From NCBI GenBank assembly GCA_933228675.1, contig OW121741.1, positions 132,011,290 through 132,075,289 of the forward strand: 64,000 bases of DNA, in the 5' to 3' direction. The notes under the pieces were generated by a model, which did no database searches, had not been told where the DNA came from, and was given only the letters and a program-made list of their open reading frames with translations. Source of the stretch: Stomorhina lunata (taxonomy: Eukaryota; Arthropoda; Insecta; Diptera; Rhiniidae). How positions within the stretch are numbered: position 1 is the stretch's first letter; every line of letters starts with the position of its first letter. The position numbers and the translations under genes are program-made. Below are positions 44,375-56,439 of the stretch, piece by piece.

Positions 44375-47020
44375 TTTTTTATGTCGAAATCGTATATTTT
44401 TGGTATCAAAATAAAAAAAGAAAAATACGTTTAATTTGTTTAAATTATATCTTTTTCATTCTATACCCCAAAAAAAAACATCGCAAAAATTCTTAATCTT
44501 GAAAAAATACAAAAATTTTTTAATATTAAAAAAAATATAGAAATTTGTTTAATTTTTTGTTTTGAAAAAAAAAATATTTTTATATAGAAAAACATCGCAA
44601 AAACAAAAATTTAGTTCTATATGGAAAAATATAGGTCTTTAAACATCGAAAAAGTTTGTATATCAAAATAATATCATCAATAAATTTTTATAAATAAAAA
44701 CATTGCAAAATTTAAAAAAAATCTATGTATGTTTGGAAAAATTAATGTATTTAGTTCTTTTAACACCTGACATCGCAATTATTTTATTTTTGTTTATTAA
44801 AATAAATTTTTTATATAGAAAATCATCTCAAGAAAAAAAATTAAAGAATATTTATATACATGAAAAAATGTGTCTTTAGTTCATTTTACACCTGCCATTT
44901 GGTGTTTTCAAAAAACATCAAACATTTTTTTTACAACATCGAACAATTTTGTATATTAAAAATCAATTTTTTATATAAAAAACATCGCAAAAATTAAAAA
45001 ATTAATTTTTCAAAAAACATCGAAAATATTTTATTTTTTGATAAAAAAACATCGAAAAATTTTGTATATTAAAAATCAATTTATTTTATAGAAAAACATC
45101 GCAAAAAAATAAAGAATAGTTTTATATATGAAAAAACTTATGTCTTTTGTTCATTTAGCACGTGCTTTTATGTTTTAAAGAAAACATCGAAAAATTGTTT
45201 TTATTAAAAAAACATCGAAAAATATTTATATCAAAAATCAATTTTTTATATAGAAAAATAGCGTAAAAATGATAGAATATTTCTATATATGGAAGAATTT
45301 ATATATTTACTTCATTTAACACCTTATATTCTATGTTTTTAAGAAACGTCGAAAATTTTTTTATTAAAAAAATATCGAAAATTTTGTATATCAAAAAATA
45401 ATCAAAATTTTATATTTTATATAGAAAAATATCGCAAAAATTAAAGAATAGTTTTATATATGTCATTCACATGCCATTCTATGTTTTCAAAAAACATCGC
45501 AATTTTTTTTTATTATTAAAAAAACATTGAAAATTTTTTTATATGAAAAAAATATCAACAATCAATTTTTTATAGAGGAATATATGGCTAAAATTAAAGA
45601 ATATATGCTTTAGTTTATTTTACACCTGCCATTCTATGTTTTTAAAAAACATCGCAAATTTTTTTTTATTAAAAAAACATAGAACAATTTTGTACATCTA
45701 AAAACAATTATTTATATAGAAAAACATCGCAAAAATTAAAGAATATTTCTACATATGGAAAAATATATGTTTTTAGTTCATTTAACACCTGCTATTCAAT
45801 GTTTTTAAAAGAGATTGCAAAGTTTTTTTTTAATACAAAAACATCGAAATTGTATATCAAGAATATATCAAAAATCAATTTTGTATATCGAAAAACATAG
45901 CAAAAATTTAAGAATATTTCTATATATGCAAAAATGTATGTCTTCAGTTCATTTAACACTTGCCATTCTATGTTTTAAATTTTTTTTTTATTAAAAAAAT
46001 CATCGAAAAATTTGTTTATGAAAAAAATATCAAAAATTAATTTTTTATATAGAAAAGCATCGCCAAAAATAATGAATAATGAGTTCTATATATGAAAAAA
46101 TTTATGTCTATTGCTATTTAACTCCTGCCATGCTATGTTTATAAAAAACATCGAAAATTGTTTTATATCAAAAATCTATTTTTTTTATATGTATAGAAAA
46201 ACATCGCAAAGAATAGTTCTATTTATGCAAAAGCTTTTGTCTTAAGTTCATTTTACACTTGCCACTCTATGTTTTCAAAAAACAATGCAATTTTTTTTTT
46301 TTTATTAAAAAAACAGAAAAAATTTGTATATAAAAAAATATATATAAAATCAATTTTTTATATAGAATACGAGTAACATCATAAAAATTAAAGAATAGTT
46401 TTATATGGAATAATGTATCTCTTTAGTTCATTTAACACCTGATATTTTATGTTTTTAAAAAACATGGCAATATTTTTTTAATCAAAAACATCGCCAATTT
46501 TTTTTTCTATCAAAAATCAATTTTGATATAGAAAACTTTCGCAAAAAATCTACGTCTGTGGTTCATTTAACACCTGCTATTCTATGTTTTCAAAACACAT
46601 TGAAAAATTTTTTATAGCAAAAAAAAATCAAAAATGAAAGAATGGTTTTATATATGGAAAAATGTGTGTACTTAGTTCATTATTCAAAAAACATCGCAAT
46701 TTTTTTTAACATCAACAAATTTTGTATATCAATAAAATATCACAATTTATATTTTTATATAGAAAAACATCGCAAACGTTAAAGAATAGTTCGTAAAAGC
46801 CATACATTTTTCATATATAAAACTATTTAACACTTGCATTCTATGTTTTCTAAAAACATCGCAAATTTTTTTTTTTTTTTTTATTAAAAAAACATCGAAA
46901 AAAAATTTTGCATTTCAAAAATCAATGTTTGTATAGAAAAACATAGCAAAAATCAAAAAAAGGTTCCATATATGGAAAAATGTATATCTTTAGTTCATTT
47001 AACACCTGCCATTCTCTGGT
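44375..47020 (+). repeat. ~170-bp AT-rich satellite, about 14 copies
   Basis: The unit contains AAAACATCGCAAAAATTAAA, GAATAGTTTTATATATGGAA, AAATGTATGTCTTTAGTTCA, TTTAACACCTGCCATTCTAT and GTTTTCAAAAAACATCGCAA. The ACACCTGCCATTCTATG landmark recurs at about 45611, 45783, 45955 and 46126 (172 bp apart). Other intervals range from 128 to 181 bp through deletions. Within each unit AAAAACATCG(C/A)AAAAAT repeats two to three times. Confidence 0.9.
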
Positions 47021-48754
47021 TACAGCTCCTTACATTGCCTCTGACAAGTGGTTTAAAAAAATTTAAAAACTAGATGAAACTCCAAAAGAAATGAAAAGCC
47101 ACTGACATTAAGTAACAAAATTACAAAAAGAAAACCATTTGCTAATATGTAATAAAAAAAACTTAAAGCTGCTCCCATTCATGAGTCTTCCTCCGGGGCC
47201 AGATGAAATTGTCACAAATGGATGCTTCACTTCAATATTATCTGGCAATTTGTCACGTTCGAAAAATATAAAAATTGTTTAAGAACAACTACAAAAAAAA
47301 TCATTAATGAATTACAGAGAATTTAAATAAAGTGAACAAAGTTTTATTGACCATAAGAAAATCAAGTCAAACAAAAAAAAAAAAAGGATTTAAAGAAAAA
47401 GTTTATCATGGCAAGTTCTGGTAAAATGACTTTACCTTTTAAACAAATAAATTATGACATGCACAACAGACATTGGATGGATGTATGGAGTGGAGTAAAA
47501 TGAACAAAGAGGAAAAAGCCAACCCAAGACCTAAAAACAGAATTTCAATATAATAGAATAAGGAAGCAGCACAGTGTAATGACAATTGCCAACTTTATGA
47601 CTAAAACCTTCAAAACTCTACAAAATAAGGCTAAAACGGCGTTATTAAGACACAATCAACATGAGAGGAAAAAAGTTATTAAAATATGGTTCGTGACACA
47701 TGAGCGAATCGACCTAAAATTAACAAAAAACTAAACTAAAACGAACTAAAACTACTTAAATAAGTTTTCGCTTAAATACGAGTAAACCTTTTTAGCGTTA
47801 AAGTCGATTTATGTGTGAACATGCATTTTAACCAAAAAATCCAAAATCGGGAAAGGGAAAAGGAAAAAAGAGCAAAACAACTACACGTGTCATTTTTTGT
47901 GCCATTTCTCCCCCTTCCCTTCCCTTCCCTTCCCACTACCAAGAGCCTTTTTGTTATAAGCAACAACAAAAAAAAAAGACCTAAAATAATTGTCTTGACT
48001 AAGAGCCAGAGTTAAATACATCGACGACGTATATCACTCGAAGAAGATTGTTATCATTTAGTTGGACATACACTTTCAGTCAACGTTTGTAAGATACTCT
48101 ACGTTTTAGAGTCACATGTAAAGCTCCTTAATGATAGTAATATTGTCGTAAATTACTACCAAGAAAATGTTACAACAAAAAAAAACATCGAAAAAAGATT
48201 TTTATATCCAGCCTTAACTCAATTTAAGGTTCATGTTTTTTCTTTCTTTCCTACTTTCTTAAGGTTTGCGTGTTTTAGAGACAAAGAATTTATTTATTCT
48301 CTATTCTTATGAATCTGTTCACCTCCTCAGAGTTGGCCAACTAAAGGATTTTGTTTAAGGATATTTAGGAGTGGATAAGGGATTATGTTTGGATTTTTTG
48401 TTTTTCTTTTATCTCATAAAAATCTTTATTTAATTTCTAAGACATCAAAACAAATTTATCAAAACTTTATGGATATGACCTTCTATTGTAATTCTATTGC
48501 ATGTGGCACGCATTTAATTTCTGCTCATAGATTTTTATTATTATTTTCCTCGAAACTAGAAAAATTAGTAAAATTTATTGTAAAAATCCTTAACAGTTTT
48601 ATTTAGGAACTTTGGCAAATTTACAGATTTTCAGACAACAACAAAAGTTATATTCGTAGCGCATTGCTGCGTCACTAACTGACAACACAAATATCCAATT
48701 AATTTAGAATAATTTTATAGATTTTGTACGATCAACGCATGATCAAATGTATAG
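47021..48754. other. Unique DNA without a supported gene
   Basis: A (CCCTT)n-like pyrimidine tract lies at 47907-47935, preceded by a purine-rich GGGAAAGGGAAAAGGAAAA. Overlapping opposite frames at 47772-47969 (-) and 47815-48015 (+) cross it and are low-complexity. The frame 48385-48606 (+, 73 codons) begins with ATG and is hydrophobic at its start (MFGFFVFLLSH) but matches no family I know. Confidence 0.45.
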
Positions 48755-49758
48755 TAGGGTAGAGCGAAAAACAAAGTCATTTTAGTCCCCATGTCTGTTA
48801 AATAAAATATTCTTAATAAGACAATATAACCATTCATAAAAATAACTATTTTTATTAATTTTGATCGAAATTCGCCACTAAATTTATAACATTTCGTATT
48901 TTTGCCACTAAAATTACAAATTTTGACCTTTGACCCCGATGAAAAAAGGGTTAAGCTCACCCAATATCAAAGGAAGTTCTAGTGGACATTCCTCAGTAAC
49001 TGGGCAATAAAATCCAGTAGTAGCTTTATCAAAAGAAAACTTAAATAAAATTTACTAAATAATGTCCAAAAATTTACTTCTTCGCGAAAATTTACGATTT
49101 CAAGTCGCAGGTACGGCGAAACCATATGAGATAATAAACTGAACTTTTTTGGATTTTATTCCCACATTTGTCTATTTTAACATGCCGATCAAAACTTTTG
49201 AAATTTTGAATACTTTCTAACAAAATTTTCTAAAACTTAAAAAGTGAGTTCTGAAACGGTCCTTAAAAAAAGCACCATTTTCCAGTATAAAAAAAACTAT
49301 GTAAATTTAATTTTCTTTTAATAAATTAAATTAATTATATTTTAATAAATTTGAATTATTTAGTACTTATAAGTCTTTAGATGATAAGGAATGACTTACT
49401 TTGTGATTCCTGTACTCTAAAGTTAATTTTCTTGCTGCATATCCTTAGGCGTGTTGAAAAGAACACGAATTTTCTGGGGCAAATTGCAATAACTTAAAAA
49501 CTACTGCATGGATATTTATAACTCTTAGTTGTCTTCTACATACAATTATTGTTTTTGCTAAAAACATGTCATTATTGGTTGAAATTTACCAGAAACCGAA
49601 AAACTCCCATTTTCCCCATACAAATGGGTCCTAGAAATAAATGTCCTGTGCGCCACCTAGGAAGACAATTTTTTTTCTGTGTACCTTAGCATGTAGTGCA
49701 CCGATTTTTAACCCAGAAGTATTGAATTTCACTAAAAGTTGTTTTTCGCTCCACCCTA
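48755..49758 (-). mobile_element. 1.0-kb TIR element, parent of the 9-13 kb arrays
   Basis: The left end TAGGGTAGAGCGAAAAACAA is matched by the complement of the right end TTGTTTTTCGCTCCACCCTA (one substitution). Interior blocks GTCATTTTAGTCCCCATGTC, TTTGACCCCGATGAAAAAAG, CGATTTCAAGTCGCAGGTAC, TTTGTCTATTTTAACATG and GCATATCCTTAGGCGTG are complements of the landmarks of the 9.0-13.0 kb arrays. No transposase. TATAG occurs close to both ends but an exact target duplication is unclear. The minus-strand frame 48715-48960 spans the left end and is not a gene. Confidence 0.7.
49650..49658 (-). promoter_or_regulatory. Isolated CTCF-like motif
   Basis: GCGCCACCT here reads AGGTGGCGC on the minus strand. 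It lies inside the 48.8-49.8 kb element and is absent from the homologous 9 kb copies. Confidence 0.3.
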
Positions 49759-49794
49759 ATATATAGTTCACAATTCATTTTGATAAATTTTTAG

Positions 49795-51265
49795 TGAAAT
49801 TTTTCTATAGCAAAATTTTTTTATCGAAAATTTTTCTTTAGAAAAATTTTTCTTTAGAAAATTTTTTTATCGAAAATTTTTCTATAGAAAAATTTTTTTA
49901 TCGAAATTTTTCAATAGAAAAATTTTTTTATCGAAAATTTTTCTATAGAAAAATTTTTTTATCGAAAATTTTTCGATAGAAAATTTTTTTTATCGAAAAT
50001 TAAAATTTTCCTAAAGAAAAATTTTGGGTAAAAAAAAATTTCTAAAGAAAAATTTGTGGTAAAAAAATTTTTCTAAAGAAAAATTTTCGATAAAAAAATG
50101 TTTCTATAGAAAAATTTTCGAAAAAAAAATTTTTCTATAATTTATAATTTTTCTATAGAAAAATTTTTTTAACGAAAATTTTTCTATAGAAAAATTTTTT
50201 TAACTAAAATTTTTCTATAGAAAAATTTTTTTAACGAAAATTTTTCTATAGAAAAATTTTTTTAACGAAAATTTTTCTATAGAAAAATTTTTTTAACGAA
50301 AATTTTTTTATAGCGAAAATTTTTCTATAGAAAAATTTTTTTAACGAAAATTTTTCTATAGAAAAATTTTTTTAACGAAAATTTTTCTATAGAAAAATTT
50401 TTTTAACTAAAATTTTTTTTATAGAAAAATTTTTTTAACGAAAATTTTTCTATAGAAAAATTTTTTTAACGAAAATTTTTCTATAGAAAAATTTTTTTAA
50501 CGAAAATTTTTCTATAGAAAAATTTTTTTAACGAAAATTTTTCTATAGAAAAATTTTTTAACGAAAATTTTTCTATAAAAAAATTTTTTAACGAAAATTT
50601 TTCTATAGAAAATTTTTTTTACGAAAATTTTTCTATAGAAAAATTTTTTTAACGAAAATTTTTCTATAGAAAAATTTTTTTAACGAAAATTTTTCTATAG
50701 AAAAATTTTTTTAACGAAAATTTTTCTATAGAAAAATTTTTTTAACGAAAATTTTTCTATAGAAAAATTTTTTTAACGAAAATTTTTCTATAGAAAAATT
50801 TTTTTAACGAAAATTTTTCTATAGAAAAATTTTTTTAACGAAAATTTTTCTATAGAAAAATTATAAGTTATAGAAAAATTTTTTTATCGAAAATTTTTCT
50901 ATAGAAACATTTTTTTATCGAAAATTTTTCTTTAGAAAAATTTTTTTACCACAAATTTTTCTTTAGAAATTTTTTTTACCCAAAATTTTTCTTTAGGAAA
51001 ATTTTAATTTTCGATAAAAAAATTTTTTTATAAAAAAATTTTCGATAAAAAAATGTTTCTATAGAAAAATTTTCGATAAAAAAATTTTTCTATGGAAAAA
51101 TTTTTGATAAAAAAATTTTCTTATAGAAAAATTTTCGATAAAAAAATTTTTCTATAGAAAAATTTTCGTAAAAAAAATTTTTCTATAGAAAAATTTTCGT
51201 TAAAAAAATTTTTCTATAGAAAAATTTTCGTTAAAAAAATTTTTCTATAGAAAAATTTTCAAAAA
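49795..51265. repeat. 31-bp minisatellite arranged as a large inverted repeat
   Basis: The central part (50160-50860) is ~22 near-identical 31 bp units, AAAAATTTTTTTAACGAAAA plus TTTTTCTATAG. Flanking arms of variant units at about 49990-50160 and 50855-51025 are near-exact reverse complements of each other, including landmarks GTTTCTATAG, GGGTAAAAAA, TTGTGGTAAA and TTTTCCTAAAG. Outer units (TTATCGAAAA left; TCGATAAAAA, TCGTTAAAAA right) continue the mirror symmetry. Confidence 0.93.
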
Positions 51266-51269
51266 ATGG

Positions 51270-52950
51270 TAAACTATGTCTCTAGCAAATTTATCTTCAA
51301 TAACTTTATACAGAAAAAACATTGCAAGCTTTTGGTATATAAAATTCACATGGAAAGCTTTTTATTTTAAAAACAAACCAACAATGGCTAGAGAAATATA
51401 AAATCTAGTTATTTCTCTAGTCACGTGTGCTTAAGTTTGCACCTTGCGTTAGAAGTTAAACTTTTCCAAAGTTGATAAGATATTCCATCATTTATAAATG
51501 TCTTGACAATCTATTATGAAACGGCACTGACAACCATTTTTTTCATGTTCGTTGGTTTTGTGTTGGCGCAATAAAATAGAATCTTTTAAAGAATTTCTAT
51601 ATATTTTTTTGTTTTTCGAGAGGTAGTAAATATTATATGGAGGACAAAAAAGCCCAACACGACAGGAAACTAGATAAGAACATAATTTCTAAGTAAAAGA
51701 AAAAAGCTAGTTGACTGACGAACGGATGGACGGACTGTGTGACTGGTCTAAGCCATCGCTCCACACACACAAACATACACACTCTGCTCTAGTTCTCCCT
51801 AATTATAATTCACCGGATGTTGTTGGTCATTTTTGTGTGTGTGGCGAGTGAGTAAGTGTGTGAATGAGTGTATGTATTTGTGTGTGTGTTTGATGGTTGA
51901 ATCGAGCAGTGTCACGCTTCTTAATGCAAATGTCTTTTCTTTTCAGTTAAATTTTTAGTCTATCAAGTCAAGTCAATTGACTCGAGTCAACCCATATACA
52001 TAGAATCCATCTAACCATCGTGTGTTCTAGTGAAATGTTTAAGAAACTAACCTAAATTGTTCTATTATAATTTTTATGTTCTCTTCAAATGTTACGAAGC
52101 AGGTGATTTATCCATTTGTGCATGGGTAAAGGGGTGGGGGGCAAGTGAGGGATAATGTGGTGGCGTTTTGTTGGTCTTTTTTTTACACAAAAATAATTTG
52201 CATATGAATGCTCATATAATCCCCCCATAAAGATACATATTTATTCATTTCTCGGTTCATATATCCAAACACTTGAAAGGCCATTACAGATTATTCTGTA
52301 AGTGGAAAGGGGGGGTTGAAGGAAGCCTAAAGATATAAATTTCCATTATGATTTCGTGTGTATTCTTGGAGGTTTTTTTAGGTTTCTAATTTATATGAGC
52401 AGGACATGTTAAAAGTTGTGGCACGGTTGCATGATTACTTCAAATTGTTTATTTGCATATTTATTGTAATAAATATGTATCAAAAGAATTAAGAATTAAA
52501 AATTAACATTCTTAATTGTTTAACGAGGTCGAAAAGAATCGATGGTATTGAGTTTTAGATATCAAGTTTAGGTATTATTTTTTGGATATCATGAATTTTT
52601 TTTAATAAAAAATATACCAAATTTTTACGAAAACATTGTAAATTCTTGAATATACGTAAACAAATTTAACATTTTCTTGGTTTAAAAAACAATGAAAATT
52701 TCTTTCTATACTGTTCGCTTAAAGAAAAACATCGCAAAGTTTTTTTACATGGCAAAATTTCTTTAAGCAGATAAAACATCGCTAATTAAATTTCGATTAA
52801 AAATATATCTCCTAGTTTTTGTTATAGAAAAAATGCCTGTTTTCTATAAACAAATTTACCAAAATTATCTATACGTTTCGTAACAAAAGCCTGGATCAGG
52901 AAAAAAGGTTCCGGCATGTCCAGAAGAGATCAACTCTATCTGAAAAGTAG
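51270..52950. other. Unique island with TG-rich tract
   Basis: TGTGTGTGTGGCGAGTGAGT and similar TG-rich DNA lie at 51825-51890; CTGACGAACGGATGGACGGA at 51713. One of the longest unique, moderately GC-containing stretches here, but no open frame, RNA or element was recognised. AAAAACATCGCAAAGT near 52725 is a lone relative of the 44-47 kb satellite. Confidence 0.5.
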
Positions 52951-52954
52951 CTCG

Positions 52955-54660
52955 TAGGGATAAATTTTTCTATAGAAAATTTTGGTATCATAAATGTTTC
53001 TATAGAAAATTTTTTATAGAAAATTGTTTTATCCAAAATTTTTCTATAGAAAATTTTTTTATTAAAAATTTTTCTATAAAACAATATTTTATTAAAAGTT
53101 TTTCAATAGAAAATTTTTTATAGAAAATTTTTTTATAGAAAATTTTTTTATAAAAATTTTTTTTCAAAAATTTTTCTATAGAAATTTCTTTATCAAAAAC
53201 TTTTTTATAGAAAATTTTTTATCAAAAATTTCTGTATAAAAAATTTTTTATCAAAAATTTTTCTATAGAAAGTTTTTTATCAAAAATTTCTCTACAGAAA
53301 ATTTTTTTATCAAAAAATTTTAGACAGAAAATTTTTTTATCAAAAAATTTTAGACAGAAAATTTTTTTATCAAAAAATTTTAGACAGAAAATTTTTTTAT
53401 AAAACAATATTTTATCAAAAATTTTTCTATACAAAATTTATTAATCAAAAATATTTCCATAGAAAATTTTTCTAAGAAAATTTTTTTATCAAAAATTTTT
53501 CTATAGAAAATTTATTTATCAAAAATTTTCCCATAGAAAAAATTTCTATAAAAACCTTTTTTAACAAATATTTTTCTATAGAAATTTTTTTATCAAAAAT
53601 TTTCTTTAAAAAATTTTTTTATTAAAAATGTTTGTATAGAAATTTTTTTATCAAAAATGTTTGTATAGAAAATTTTTTTGTCAAAAATTTTCTGTAAAAA
53701 ATTTTTTTAATAAAAATTGTTCTATTTTTATTTAAAATTTTTCTATTGAAAATTTGTTATCAAGAATTTTTCTATAGAATTTTTTTTTTCAAAAATTTTT
53801 TCCAAAAATTTATCTATAGAAATTTTTTTATCAAAAAAATGGAAATTGGAATTTTTTTTTTTTTCAATTTTTTTATCAAAAATTTTCCCATAGAAAAAAA
53901 TTTCTATAAAAATTTTTTTTATCAAATATTTTTCTATAGAAATTTTTTTATCAAAAATTTTCTTTAAAAATTTTTTTATCAAAAATGTTTGTATAGAACA
54001 TTTTTTTATCAAAAATTTTCTGTAGAAAATTTTTTTATTAAAAATTGTTCTATCAAGAATTTTTCTATAGAAAATTTTTTTTCAAAAATTTTTTCCAAAA
54101 ATTTATCTATAGAAATTTTTTTATTAAAAATTGTTCTATCAAGAATCTTTCTATAGAAAATTTTTTTTGAAAAAATTTATCTTTAGAAAATTGAAATTAG
54201 AAATTTTTTTTTATCAAAAAATTTTTTTTTTTCAAAAATTTTTCTATAGAAAATTTTTTTTATCAAAAATTTTTGTATAGAAATTTTTTTTTTATCAAAA
54301 ATTTTTCTGTAGAAAATTTTTTTATCAAAAATGATTCTATGAAAAATTTTTGTTAAAAATTTTTTTATAATAAATTTTTTTATAAAGAATTTTTCTATAA
54401 AAAAATTTTGCTCTCAAAAATTTTTCTATAGAAAATTTTTTTATCAGAATTTTTTTATCAGAATTTTTCTATAGAAAATTTTTTTTTGCAAAAAAATGGA
54501 AATTAGAAAATATTTTTTTTCTATAGAAAAATATATTTATTGAAAATATTTTTACCGAAAATTTTATTGAAAAATTATTTTTTATCCAAAAATTTTCGAA
54601 AGTATTTTTTCTATAGACAAATATTTTTATTAAAAAAATATTTATACAGAAAAGCCTAAA
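52955..54660 (-). repeat. 30-bp minisatellite, degenerate
   Basis: Units read GAAAATTTTTTTATCAAAAA plus TTTTTCTATA. A homogeneous run of four units with AAAATTTTAGACAGAAAATT lies at 53305-53395. A ~270 bp segment near 53500-53740 is partly repeated at 53860-54050. The short frames called on both strands (52896-53084, 53222-53434, 53743-54012, 53746-53967, 54469-54669) are all repeat-derived. Confidence 0.92.
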
Positions 54661-54699
54661 ACTGTTCAATATATTTTTGTTTTAAAAACCGACTTTTTT

Positions 54700-54864
54700 A
54701 ACTTCCAAATCTCAACTGATTGATTTTAGTACTCATTTTCACGAGTTTCATTAATGATCGTGATATTTACGAAAATTACAAAAAGTCTTCGGCTCCTAGT
54801 GGTATTCGCTGCCTATCTTTGATGGTGATTTTAGCGATATCCGTCTGTCTGTCTGTCTGTCTGC

Positions 54865-54910
<46 letters not shown>

Positions 54911-54990
54911 ATCTGTCTAGAGGGACAAAATTTGACAAAAATATTTCTGATTTCTTGAAAAAGTTTTATATCGAAAACTGGAAAATAGGG
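54700..54990 (+). mobile_element. mini-me-like element of a second family, with (GTCT)n
   Basis: CATTTTCACGAGTTTCATTA, AAGTCTTCGGCTCCTAGTGG and TGATTTTAGCGATATCCGTC run directly into (TGTC)n at 54838-54920. The TTAGCGATRTCCGTC anchor before the tract is shared with the 7.1 kb family while the rest differs. The 66-codon frame ending in the tract (54720-54920) is spurious. Confidence 0.6.
54838..54920 (+). repeat. (GTCT)n microsatellite
   Basis: About 19 tetramers with a few interruptions (GCCTGTTTGTC, CTCTCTATC). Confidence 0.93.
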
Positions 54991-56435
54991 TATTACCTTC
55001 GTAATTTTTTTTTTTATTTTCTTTAGTAAAATTTCTATGTTTAATATTTTTAGTTAAATTTTTGTTTAAAAAAATTTCTTTAGTAAAATTTTTGTATTTC
55101 TTTTAAAAAAGAATAATCGAAATCTGCTTTATAAACTTTAAATTTTGTTAATTTTTGTTATAAAATAAAATTTTTTTATAAAGATACTCTAGCATGCAAA
55201 TCTTTTTTTTTTTTTTGAATCCTCTCGAATGCATTTTATTATTATGCTTTTTTCGAATCCTTGTCAAAGTAACAATGAAAATGTAATATTTTCTTCATGA
55301 CTTGTCATGCAAAAATATCTTAATTTCTTTTTTGAAAAAATTAAATTCAATTTTCTGCCATAAATCTTTTATATTTATTTTATTACATTTATTTGTAACG
55401 ATTGAAGTATATTTTTTATTTATTTAAAATTGCTTTGCTTTGGAAAAGGTAAGTAACTGTAACATTTTAATTGCAACCTTTTAGCTCTTGCGTATTTATT
55501 CGTATTCGCACTTAACATATAATTTTCATGACTTTTCTTCTGCTGTTAACTTGTGAAACATGAATGAATTTATTTGCAAAATTTGCTACTTTCCTCCTCA
55601 AACTCTAGAAATAATCACAGAAATGAACAAGAACGGCAAAAAGTGGACAAGATTTAGTATTTAGTCAAAAAGGTGGAAATTTTTAACTAAGAAATTAATA
55701 AATTAGGTACTTACCTATTAATGGGGTTAGAAGTAATTGTAAAAAATTACACCAAAAGAAAATATATATAACCATTTTTCTTTTTTTTTCTTAACGGCAA
55801 TACTGGTTCTCAGAAAGTTAAATTGTTCCATTGATTCGCTTAATTAAACAAAACATCTGCATTAAATGTTCATAATATTACAAAAATACTTTTGTATTAA
55901 ATTATTTCCTCAGATGTAAGAATACTCTTATGTATGAATATCAATGATCTATAAATGATCTATTTTTGAAAAAACCTCGAAGCCTCGTTGATGATGATGC
56001 AGCAAAAAACATTTGATATCCCACCAATTGTGGTTAATAAAATGAGGCAATTATAAATCTGATCATTATGATGATCAATAAAATGATCAGAATTATTATG
56101 TATGTGTCTGGTCTTTTGTTCAAGACTAACGAGAATTATTTGTTAAAAGTCACGTTCTATATCCAACATCCGTGAACCATGCGAATGGATAAATACGAGT
56201 AGAGCCAGACAGATTAAGTTTTTGCGATCATCTTGTGTTTGAAAAACGAACTCAGAGAAGATTCTTACGGTGTGTGAACTTTGAAGAAAATTTAATGATT
56301 TCATAAGTATTTGCAGACAATGAAAAATGATATGATAACTTTTCTAATTAAGGAGAAACTGCGAGGCACAGTGGAAATAATTCTTTCTTTGGCTTTCGAG
56401 ATATTTGGGTAAAAAAGAATTTTTGGGTTAATTTT
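54991..56435. other. Unique AT-rich DNA
   Basis: No gene or array recognised. Small local repeats around TGATCATTATGATGATCA (56060-56095) could fold but have no known role. Confidence 0.5.
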
Positions 56436-56439
56436 TTAC

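Noticed and set aside
47815..48015. 66-codon frame over the CCCTT tract
   Set aside because: Opposing frames overlap on both strands, and the coding is low-complexity purine/pyrimidine tract.
52896..54669. Several short frames rich in Phe, Lys and Ile
   Set aside because: Produced by the 30 bp minisatellite. The same kind of frame appears in each AT-rich array (745-954, 38646-38837, 42315-42509, 58111-58350).
54720..54920. 66-codon frame ending in a Cys-Leu-Ser-Val repeat
   Set aside because: It is the translated (GTCT)n microsatellite of a mini-me-like element.
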